Shown here: in pieces, positions 46,401 through 58,400 of the stretch
Position numbering within the stretch: the stretch's first letter is position 1
Layout of the letters: each line of letters begins with the position of its first letter
NCBI GenBank assembly: GCA_025024175.1
Contig: QCXZ01000053.1
Location: 6,696,001-6,760,000, forward strand
DNA length: 64,000 nucleotides
Source of the DNA: Rhyzopertha dominica
Lineage: Eukaryota; Arthropoda; Insecta; Coleoptera; Bostrichidae
Reading direction: 5' to 3'
Program-made: the position numbers and the translations under genes
The notes under the pieces: generated by a model
Seen by the model: the letters and a program-made list of their open reading frames with translations, nothing else
Databases searched by the model: none
Told to the model about the DNA's origin: nothing

Positions 46401-49400
46401 CGCCCATATCTCGGAAACGAAGACTGAAACGCAGTTGAAAAAAATCCAGAAAATTCATTTTAATTAACCATAAGCCAGTGCACAATTTCAGAAAAATCGG
46501 TTGAGCAGAACCTGAAATATCTTGCTGGTTTCATACTTTGTAGCGACCCTGTACATTATATAACGATAATACATTTTTCATTAACTTAATGTAAAGTGAA
46601 ACAGTATTGAATTTTATACACGCCTATCTCAAGCCCCCTTTAATTTTAATGAGGATTATGAAATTATATTTGTGCTTTTAAAATGTGATTTTACTGTGGT
46701 GTAAATTTAATACACCAATTTATAGCCAACGAAGGTTCTAAATGTTTTTTTGATAAGGTTTCTCCTGTAGTTTGACTTGATAAAGTTTGTTCTCAAGAAT
46801 ACATTGTTTCATGATCTGGCAAATTTCCTTCTTTATATTTATCTCTGATACGGTTATTTCTCGCAAGACAATTATTTCAGTTTGAATGCCGTTGAGAACA
46901 TCTGGATGAACGTTGGCATATTCTAATTTCAGATTCAGTGGCATCGAACTAAAAAAAATTATTCACTTTATAAATGACGGAATTTGTAAATGCGGAAGCA
47001 AATTGTACTTTGCTCTTCCTGTATAATTCTGCACAACAAGAAAAATGTACCGATTTGTCGTCCTTAATATGAATTTTGAAAAATACCGCTTTTCTCTGAA
47101 TCATTTGGGATAAAGAAAACAAATTTAATCATTTTCAACTAACACCAACACTAAATTTAAGTTATTTAAGCGGATTCTAAATTAAGAAAAAAATACCACT
47201 TTGAGAGGTCGCTGAAGATCTATAATAGTGGTTCAGAACGGCCTTTTTAATTAGAAATTGCCATTTTAGTTCAGAAAAAAACCTTTGTACCATTAACCAT
47301 CGAGTCGCAGTGTAATGTGTCAAGTCATTTTGAAAACAGGGTTTTTTATGGACAGCGACTCTTACAGCCATCATTGCAAGTTCTCCTTTTAGCTAAAACG
47401 TATGCCACTTTGTAGCCTACCGGAATTATAGCTTCATTGTCCGCATTTGTCTTAGTAAATAATTCATCCCTGTTTAATTTTAGTAGAAAGACTTTGTCAA
47501 GTTACTGAGGAAGGCCCGTGTAGCGCTTGACATGTTGGAATAGGGCTTTCCTGAAAATAAATTTAGAAGTAAGATTAATTATTACGGTTTGACCAAAATA
47601 ACGATGACATAGTTTCCCGAGTCGTGTTTGTATACTCATAATTCTAATCAGCAATGCATGGTAGTTTGTTGTAATGTTATTTTAATAACGATAACGTTTG
47701 TTGAAGTTAGCGAACCATAAACTATCATTATTATTTTCACCGCGGGCTTGGCAAAATTATCTGTCTTGCTCGAATTACCACGATTCTACCTCTTTTTTAT
47801 AATATCACAGCAAATGGCCGACCTTTTTTTATTAATGGATATCACACCTGCTATGGATATGACGTATATTTCTTTAAGATTTAAGCATGAATCACCAATT
47901 TAAACCCGCTACCAGCTTCGTGCGATAACCTTAATAATAAGCTATAAAGTTTGATAGCAAGACCGCTTCAAACGAGAAAACTAGCTTGCTCGTTGGTTAT
48001 CACCTTCTCAGTTTATAATTAACACATGCTTGCGATTTACACATTTTGCATGATGTCTAAGTTAACAATTTCTGACCGTGAACAAATTAATACTAAGTCT
48101 TTCCTAATATACTGGCTGGTTAAAACATTCCTATTGAACCAATCTTATCTTTCTCTAAAGGTTAATACTAACAAAATACAAGGTGTTTATGTAGAGGAAT
48201 ATTAAAAGTTATGTGTCTCAATGAATTTAAATATTTTAGTAGAATGGCTGCTTCTTACACGTGGATGAATGTAATAAGAATAAAACTGTTAGAACTGTGT
48301 ATTTTCTCGAGATAATGCTTTAGAGTAGACAAAGGATGCATAAAATCATGATTCTAGAAAATAAAATCCAGGCAAATTTTTAAATGTTTTTATAGGGGCC
48401 ACTTTTTAAATAATATAATTTTACATCAGTCTTAAATCCGATAAGAAGCAGTTCGTATTATTTTTGAAGATTACCGTCTATAAAATGATAAAAAACCGAA
48501 ATTGAAATTTTCTTTGGATAAGTGCTCAAACACATCCTTTTTTACTATTAGGTGCACTAATTTTCTTTCCACAGCACTATAATAATCTTAAAAATCGAGA
48601 CTCCCTGATTTAGAACGTACGTGAAGTATATTTATTGCATGCAAGTAATTAAAATTAACTCGAATATGTTTATATATGGGCTATCCATGTTTATTCTAAA
48701 TGGCAGGGTACAGACTAAGCGATTAATTTTCGAATTTAGACTGTTATGTGTATTACAAAATGCCACACACTTATTTAAATGCTGACTATGCAAATATGGT
48801 GTTTATTTAAGGATTTTGTAATGGTAAACTGATGAACTACATCACGCAACAGTTTCTACATGAAGTAATTCTGCGAAAATCGTTCAAGAATATCGATTTT
48901 ACGTGCAAAATTCCAAAAAAAGCATCTAGTCATTGTTAGACAACCAAAATTATAACTGTTAGAGAATATTCGTTTTTGTACTGTAAAAAATATAATTTCC
49001 GTGAATTCATTTGCATATATACACATGAATGAATTTTTATTTCAATACAAATTAAAGATTTGTAAATTTACGGTAACTTTGAAAATAATGACTAAATATA
49101 GGAGAGATTTGCACACAAAAGGGCTATTTTGTTGAAATTTTTCCCACAGTAAACGTATTACTTCCACATCCAACGGATGGGAAATATATCGCGAAAAAAA
49201 CGTAAAAAAAATTTATTTGCTAATTCGCTTTATTATGGTCGAAAACGCAAAAAAAACAGAATTTGAGCAAAAAATTCTTGTCTGTGTGTCTGTGGTTTTG
49301 TTTGTGGACACGATAACTCTTGAAAGACTTAATATATGAAATTGAAATTTGGCGAACGTACATATGTATGTGGAGTAAGTAGAGTATGGAGAAGGGGGCG

Positions 49401-52400
49401 AAATCGGGGAGTAACTACCCTTTTTGCAAATTTTTTTTTCGTTTTAGTATGTGATTAGTAGTATAACTGCGAGTATTATTCGTTATTATAAATTTTCGGT
49501 GCAGCAAACTGTTTAGAAGATATTAGCAAAAAAGCGTCAGTTAAACGGGTTTTCCTAAATATCTCCGAATATATTTAATATATTCAAAAAATGAAAATAC
49601 CATCAGATAGGATATAAAATTTCTCACAAGAGGTATCTTAGAAAATTTACTCAAAATTTTGACATTTTTGAAATATTTCCAAAAAAACCTATTATGGACC
49701 CTGCTCGTACGATTTTTTTTAAATTTTGGTACTATATAGAAAATCAAATTTCTGATCAGAAAGCACTCTTGTAATTTTTTTGTTAAGTTAATAATTTTCG
49801 AGTTATTTGGAAAAAAACGATTTTAAAATTTATATATTTTTGCTAATATCACGTAGACTGTTTGTCTTAGAAAAAATGTGTAGAGAGAGAAAAAATGCTT
49901 AAAACCTGATTACTAATCGTATAGTATAAGAAATAAAAACGTAAATGTCATTTTGACAATCGGATGTGGAAGTATTGATTCAATTTGCAGCGGTTTTTTT
50001 GCTACTTATACCGTATTATTTAGACTCTCGATAGGTATACCCTACACACTGCTGGGTGTAATTACCAAATTGCTTTTATAACCAATTTTTTAATTATATA
50101 AAGACTCCATTCAATGTTTCAAAACCACTAATTTTGATATAAATTAAAATTAGGTATCTTATGCTGGTTTGCCAGGTTATAGTTTATCTAATTTGACAAG
50201 GTAATAACTGTCAAAAATGGAAATTTCGAATCTTGACTTTTGAGTGACAATTAATTATTGATCTTCGATGCCAGCAAAGTAAAGTGTGAAAAGACTTAGT
50301 TCGGTATTTGAGAATTAAGCAACATTCAAAGCTATGACTTTCAATTTGAAATGGCAAATGGCTTGCACAGTTTCAGAGTGGAAGACCAACGTTTGATGAA
50401 GCAAAAATGTCATCACTCGAAGCTTTGTTTTTACTATTTTAAAGTGTCGAATATGTTTCTGAAGTTCGCGGGGAGATAATATACAGCTGTCACACAATGA
50501 GCATTAAAACCTTTACTAAATAAAAAAATTGTTTATGATCAGTTAATTAAGTTTATAGCGGATTCCTACGAATCAGCACCATACATTTGTATCCAGTAGA
50601 TGTTCATTTGTTGGTGACTAAGCACAACACAATAGTTCGCGCGGAAGTTTTGGTACTTCAGTTTAGAGCCACTTTCAGCTAATTAGTAAATAGGATATAA
50701 TTGAGGTCGAATTGTTTGCTTTGTCTTCATGGCTTCGTGTAAAAACAGGCCGTGCATGTATACAGCACATAATGTTGACAAACTGTAGCACGCTAGCAAG
50801 CATTTCTCAGGTTTCCAGGCTATACGACGTTGCCAACAAGATTTTTTTTGCGTCTACAATAAATGTTACGACCTAGATTCAAAAGAAATACCACTGTGAA
50901 TGAATAACTATATATTTCAACATGCACTTTCCTTGATAATTGTCTCATTATTATCTTAATTACCTAGTCTTTGGTTATTCTGCGTATAGCTGCCCTATGC
51001 GGCAACTCAATAACCGTATCAGCCAGTGAGGTCACCTTGCACGATAATATCATAACCCAGAAATATAATTATATCCTAAAAGGTCTAGTTCGTCGCAGTT
51101 TTATTTGCACCAAGGCGTTTCCTACGCAAAACATACCACACGCAAAAACTCTGGGGTGCAAAAAATCCCACAAGGAGGCCTTGGCACAAATCTATCTCGG
51201 ACTCATTCGAACGTTGGAAGAGTTTCGGTTTTTGTGGGGACCATGATGCATAAAAAGATAAGGACGTGAAATGTTTTGGCTGTGGGTTTNACAGGCTACC
51301 GATCTTGTTCAATTTCCTGTCGTTCTGGTATTGGCTGCACACTTTCGTTCTACGTTTGTGTAGTTAGTTGATGCACAACATATTGTTTGTTATTAAGTAA
51401 TTATCTATTATGATAAGGATACTAACAGGACTAACTGTTTTACAAATAATTTTGAACATACGAGGGTGAATGCTTTCAGCGTCCATATTATAAGATAATA
51501 TTTTGTCGGATAGATCGCTGTCTCTTGAAAACACTGACAAAAAGTTAATAGTCTGACGTTTCGATTACACCTGTAATCTTTGTCAAAGACGAAGAACCTC
51601 AAAATTTGCCTGACACAAGTTCAAACAAAATTTTGAAAGTAAATAAACAAATCACCAAGAATGCGAGACGTCATAGAAACAAGGTGCCAACCTGATAAAA
51701 AAGAACCTAACGATGAAAAAGGAACTACCTACCTACCTACTAGATATTCACGAACTACTTGATAAAAGATAACTACAAAATAGCCTTCCAAATGTCACCT
51801 AACTCATAATTTCCACAATCCCTATTAAAATTATTAGTATTCCCACAAATTTCTATAGCTTCTTTTATTAGCCGTTTGTGATAATATTTTACTCTATGTA
51901 AAATTTTTGTTTTATCAAAATCAATCATGTGTTTAGTTAAATATGAGTGTTCAGCTACGGATGTGTTCTTTCAAACGCGTACCTACTTTTCTTTTAGTTT
52001 GACCTATGTAACACTTGCCGCAAGAACAAGTAATTTTGTAAACACCTTCACTCTCTAAATGTACTTTATCTTTAGAAGAACTTAAAATTTTATCTAAATT
52101 ATTATATGTACTATCAACAACTAAAATATCGTGTTTTCTAAGCATACTCTTTAATTTTTCCGAAAGGCCTTGTACATAAGGCAAATTCAACTTCAATTTA
52201 CTTTGTTCTGGCTGAGAATTTACTTGATTTGGATGAGTACTTTTATTAAAAACTGACCAAATATTCTTACTGCTATAACCATTTCTCAATAGCGCTGATT
52301 TAAGATGATATATTTCTTTTTGTACAGAAATTTCGTCTGATATCCTTTGAGCTTTAACAAATAACGTCCTTATAAGACTATTCTTTTGAGAAGGAGGGTG

Positions 52401-55400
52401 GTGAGATGTGGCATGTAAATATCTGTCTGTGTGTGTTGGTTTTCTGTAAACCTTGTGTCCTAACTGTCCAGTGTTTGTTCTGTAAATTTTGACATCCAAG
52501 AAAGGTAAACTACCATTGCTTTCTAATTCCATAGTAAATTTTATGTCGGGATTTTGACTGTTCAAATGATTTAGAAACCTACCCAACTCTTCTATACCGT
52601 GGGGCCAAATAACAAAAGTGTCATCTACGTACCTATACCAACATTTTGGTTTAAACTGAAAACTGTTTATCGCTACATGTTCAAAATTTTCCATAAATAA
52701 ATTGGCTACTACAGGTGAACCCATTGCACAACCTGATTTTTGTTCATAAAAATTATCGTTCCATAAGAAATAAGTAGATTTTAAACAGTGTTCTGGTAAT
52801 ATGGCTATCGTGTCACCTAGGGAATCGCTATTAAGCTTGGATTTGATGATTTCTATCGTTTCAGTAATGGGTACTTTCGTAAACAAAGAAACCACGTCAA
52901 AACTAACCAAACTATCACCTTCTGAGATACTTAAACCTTTTATAATATCAATAAAGTCTGAAGAATTTTTGATGAAACTGCTGGTATTTCCTACATAAGG
53001 TTTTAAATGGTTGGCACAAAATTTTGCCAATCTCTAACAAGGATTGCCAATCGTATTGACTATGGGTCTTAGCGGGACATTGGTTTTGTGGATTTTGGGC
53101 AAACCATACAATTTAGGTGCCTTACAATCAAGTTAAAAGAGACTTCTCCTCATTCGAAAGATTTGAACTTTTGATAAGATCATTGGTAATTCTGGAAATT
53201 TTTGAGGTAGGATCTCGGGATAATTTTTGATATGTTTCCTCATCTAACAACTCTCTAACTTTAGTCTCGTAATCTGTTCTATCTAAAATTACTGTGGCTG
53301 AACCTTTATCTGCTCTAGTAACTATAATGGACTTATCTGTATTCAAATCCTTAAGAGCCTTCATTTCCTCAGATGTCACATTAGGTTTGGGCATACGTGC
53401 ATTTCTAATAGCGGGGCATACATCCATCCTAATCTTATCCGCTTGATCTTTCGGAAGCAGTCGTATACAGGATTCCACAGATGACATTATCTCCACTTTT
53501 GGAATGGTCCGTGGCGTTACAGCAAAAATATATTCGTTCGCTAAAATATTTACAGCAGCATCTGAGACACTCTTTTTTGACAGGTTTATCACAGTGTTGT
53601 TGATGTTGGTTTTAACCATGTTATATAATTTGAACTTATTGTGTTTATTGGTAATGAATTTCTCAAATTTAAGTATGTTTTGTTCTTTGACCTTGTTAAA
53701 GTGTTGTTTGTATACTTTTTGTATAAACTTTATTATGTCTTCAAAATCTTGATAAAAAAGGTTGTGGGATAGAATTTGTAATGTTGTGTTTATGTCTTCA
53801 TCTAAGAAACCGAGCTGTCTACGTGTGTCGTGTACCTTCCCTAATTAAGGCAAATTTTGTTTGTAGCATAATTTTATTTGACTTGTGTGTGTTTTAATAT
53901 TAAGAAAATTTGGTACGACCTTTTTATCTCTGCAGCGTTTCAAAAATACTAATTGGTTGACGAAGCTCGCTTTCTTCAATGAAGTCCTTTCTAGTCTTCT
54001 ACATACTCCTAGGATGTACTCTTCGTAGAGTCTTCGTATACGAGGGTGAATGCTTTCAGCGTCCATAATATAGGATAATATTTTGTCGGATAGATCGCTG
54101 TCTCTTGAAAACACTGACAAAAAGTTAATAGTCTGACGTTTCGATTACACCTGTAATCTTTGTCAAAGACGAAGAACCTCAAAATTTGCCTGACACAAGT
54201 TCAAACAAAATTTTGAACATGTTTGCATATTTAAAAAAGAAAGCTATGACTGATTTTTAACAAACTGTATAGTCATGATTAGACTGACTAAGCTAAAAAA
54301 TTCTGAACACTTACACACAAAGGTTTTTAACGGTATTACAACACTATGAATTTAAAAATGATGATGCCAAAATTGATGTCATTACACGGTGGAACTCAAC
54401 TTTCGAAATGCTTGAGTGGAGCCTAAAAATGAAAAGCGCATGTATATAATATGTGATAATACAGATAATATGAAAACTTTTAAGTTATTGGACACGGAAT
54501 GGTCCCTGCTAGAGCGAGTGTGCCAGTATCTTAAGAGTTTCGAAACCATTTCTACTACTGTAGAGGGCGAAACCTATTGCACACTTCCGATGGTAATTAT
54601 TTATATAAATAAGCTTTTGGACAAATTAGAAATAGGGGCACATGATCTTGACAAGAAACTTGAACGGGATTAAATCGATGAAAAATTAATAAATAGTATT
54701 CAGGCGGCAAGAAACATAATTATAAAACACTATTAAAAGACAAATTGGATGTATTGCGTTGTGTTAATTTTAAGCCTTCGGCATAAGACAGAGACATTTT
54801 CGTATACACAATCAGGGAAAACTTTAGAAACAGAGGCAGTTTACCGTTCTGAAATTATATTTAAAAATAAATATTTTTGGCATTCTCATCCATGTCCACC
54901 TATCCAATCAACTTCAGGCTCGTATGAGAATCAAGCAAGTTTGATATAGATATTTTCAGTTTGTTTACTAAACTCCTATTAATGAATACAATGAATTGTC
55001 TTGGCGTTACGAAATAGATAAATATACAAATAGCCCACGAGCTGATCTTTCTGAAAATACTCTAGATTGGTGGGAAAACCACGAAAACATGTTTCCTAAC
55101 CTTGCCTTAATGGCAAAAGATTTTTGTAAATCACACGTCTGCGCCTGATGTAGAAAGGAAATTTTCTAGGGCTGCATTAACAATTACAAAACCTCAGAAT
55201 GGATTAAGCGACAAATCCATCAGAACCCTCATGTGTCTCAACTCATGGTTAGCGAAGGGAGATTTAAATTTAGAGTTATAAAACTGTATGGAACTTTAAG
55301 CACATATATTATACAGAGTCGCTACAATATATGGAACCAGCAGGATATTTCAGGTTGTGTTTGACCGATTTTTCTGAAATTGTGCATGGGTTTATGGGTA

Positions 55401-58400
55401 ATTAAAATGCATTCTCTGGAATATTCTCTTTCCCGAGATATGGGGGCAAGTTCATGAAAACATTCTTTATCGCGAAAATGGACACAGCCAGGTATTACCA
55501 TTTTTCCGTGACTGGTGATAGTTTTCGTCTAGTTTGTTTAATTTATTGCGAATCGGGTATTCTAAAAGTAAAAAAAGAAAAACATAATTCCGTGAAAAAT
55601 GCAGTATTTTTTCAGATTTACATTACAGAAGATGCTAAAAATGTTCCCCATTTACTTCCTGGCAGTAATGCAGCCTTGAGTAAAAGTTTTCTGATGTCCT
55701 TTGTAGCATATTTGTAGGTAATTTCTGAATTTCTGCTGTCGTGATTCGTCCTTTTAAACCTTTTGCATTATGGCGCCTATCAGCATAGATACAAAAAAAT
55801 CAAGCGGCGTCAGATCAAGGGAACGTGCTGGACATTGTATCGCTCCGCACCTACCAATCCATCTGTCTGTAAATATCGCATTCAAATATCCACGAACGTT
55901 GATTGCAAAATGGAGCGGTGCACCATCTTGCTGAAACCATATCTATTCAGAAGGACGCGTAGCATTTTCAGGATTAGGGAACAGGCGAATAAGTTCTGGT
56001 ATAATGTGTTCGCGTAATAGCTGTAAATACCTAACCGTATTTAAATTGCCATCGATGAAAAAGGGCCCAATAATGTGCTTACCATATTATCGGTATGTCT
56101 TTCACATTACCATAGAGGCAAAAAGTCGCTTCCTCAGAAAACATAATTCAGTTTCAAATCTTTCTATCTTCATCTATCATGTTCATAGCAGTTTCGCAAA
56201 ATTCTATCCTACGATCTACATCATCTTTGTTCAGCTCTTATAAGAAGTTAATGTTGTATGGATGAAACTTATCTTTTTCAAAATTTTCTGAACAGATCTT
56301 CTGCTAGTATGGCTAGTGCATGAGAGCACGCTGTTGTACGGAACTCTTGAAATTTTGTTGCACATCTAAAAGGACATTCAAGCTACTTTCCTCACTCGTA
56401 GCAACCTTTGGACGTCCTGGTTTTTGACGATTTTTAACACCGCAGGTTTCCTCAAAACATTGCAATGCATTAATAACTGTTGATCTGGCTATTGGTTCAC
56501 GATATTCATGAATCTCCATAATCATCATCAAAATTTCGATGCGATCATGTTCAGTTAACTGCGGCATTGCGGTTGTAAATAACAAAGTGAATAAAAATTA
56601 CCACCAGGGAAAAATACCCTTTTCAATGGTGTGCCTTTTGATTTCTCTTGCCATTAAAAATGCAACTTGCGCACATATCACGGAAGCGAGAGCAGACACA
56701 GAGTGGAAAAAGTTCCATAAAATGCATTTTAATTACCCATACTCCACGCACAATTTCAGAAAAATAGGTCAAACAGAACCTGAAATATTCTGCTGGTTCC
56801 GTACCTTGTAGCGTTGTCTGAATAATACTGAATAATAATATTATTCAGACAACGCTTGTAGTCACCCTGTTTCCCTGTATGGCAAACGGGGATTTTTTAA
56901 TAATGTTGTTTATTATACTGTTTCGTCATTGTACTGTTTATGTTTGAATAAATCAAGTAGTATCAAGTCAAGTAACTTGACGTATTAACTGCTTGACTTG
57001 ACGTTCAATTCTTGAAAGTCAAGTCAAGCCGTGAGTCCCTATCCGTAATGTCGTTAAGCTATATGAAGGTCGTACCCATTAGCAAAACGTCAATCGTCCT
57101 TACCGAATTATTAGGTCCATTTTCTGTAAATGCTGTATTGTTCGTAATGAACTGTTTGAATATTTTAATATTCCACACACTTTGTTTGCAATATACTTAT
57201 GTAAATACCTTTGTTTCAGCTCACGCCTTGCAATGCTACAGCTGCGATTCTTCAAAGGGACAAACATGCGCTTGGGGTTTGCTCTCCTTCTCATTTCCTA
57301 AGCAAGACTGTAACCCCAATTCAGAATCAACAGGATTCATGGGCAGCGTTTTGAACACTGTCGGCAACATGGTGCCCACTAAGTGTATGAAACTAGTTGG
57401 CACAGGTAATAAATGCATAAAATAAGGATTTGTAGTAGCAATTTTAATGTTCACATTTTAAATAAATCTTGAAACAAGCATTATGCAAGCGTACTATGAA
57501 GGTATTCGATTTAGTTAATAGTTCATAAAAATAGATCCCAGGTCATTGTTCTGCGGGGATCACTTTTTGAGACACTGTTATTTATCAAAATTATAGGTAT
57601 TAAAAGTTTTTGTTTCTCATGCAAGCTACTGATAATGGGTTTTGGTTTGAAGGCTTCCGTGGTTGTTGTCGATGACATGTTGTTTCCCGGGCTGATTCCC
57701 ACGTTGGTTATTAGACCCTGACGTTTCGACACTCATGTCGGTGTCTTCCTCAGAAGTAGCTCTGAAACTGAAGTGTCCTAGTCCGCTCGGGTATTTATAC
57801 TCGTCCGGGTCACTGACGCGTGGTCATGCGTAACAACAATAAGTTAATCGTGATTTTAGCAGTGAAAGAGATAGTAGTAATTTTTTGTTAGCTTGTGACA
57901 TTTGTAATATGCTTATTAACAAGCTGTAATGAACATAATCGATACCGTGTATAAATTTTATCGTGCACTATTGTAAAGTTTTTCTAGCAAATGTAAATCA
58001 TTTTCTACTTACTAATTTGTATGTTTTTATATTAAATTTGTATAAATTCGTTATGACATGCAAAGGCTTTTATTTTATACATCGGAAAATTTAAACCCAA
58101 TAAAGTATCACATAAAATAGATCGCGGGTCGCGCCAGTTAGTACCAGGTCTGCATTAAATAAAAGTTTCTATGTTTTATTGATTGTTAAATTATCACAAC
58201 TAACAGATTTCAAAAATTTATAGTGAAAGATTTTTTTGAATACGACCCATTTAGGAACTTTGAAGCGTGTCACAAATCCCAATAGCTTAGTACGGCCGAC
58301 CATAAGGTTGTAAAAACCCTCATAACAATACAATAGTTTACCACGGCCGACTATCAAGCTGTAAAACTCTCTGCATAAGTCAGTCTCATAGATCGTTGCT

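Larger units (their letters stand above)
51459..54217 (-). mobile_element. Penelope-like element with direct terminal repeats, near-complete
   Basis: A 2.76-kb unit bounded by two 179-base direct repeats (51459-51637 and 54039-54217) differing at only a few positions, enclosing a reverse transcriptase plus GIY-YIG frame on the minus strand. This is the standard pseudo-LTR layout of Penelope-like retroelements. Flanks share ATTTTGAACAT at 51449-51459 and ATTTTGAACAT near 54210-54220, a possible target duplication that partly overlaps the repeat end. It sits in intron 1 of Ly6 gene 1, antisense to it, and abuts the hAT remnant that starts at about 54270. Low divergence between the repeats suggests a fairly young insertion. 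Confidence 0.9.
54270..57041 (+). mobile_element. hAT transposon remnant, interrupted by a mariner-type element
   Basis: Left piece (54270-55285) holds the C-terminal half of a hAT transposase. The right piece (56875-57041) carries AT-rich 3' sequence, repeated CAAGTCAAG/CTTGACTTG subterminal motifs and a terminus GCCGTGAGTCCCT, whose complement AGGGACTCACGGC is typical of hAT inverted ends. Between them lies the mariner-type unit 55314-56869. The left end and N-terminal half are gone, cut near the PLE border at 54217. Confidence 0.65.

Noticed and set aside
50971..51342. Overlapping 91-aa and 85-aa frames in a GC-richer patch
   Set aside because: Neither resembles a known protein; recorded only as an unexplained patch.
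52801..52998. 65-aa plus frame
   Set aside because: Antisense to the PLE reverse transcriptase.
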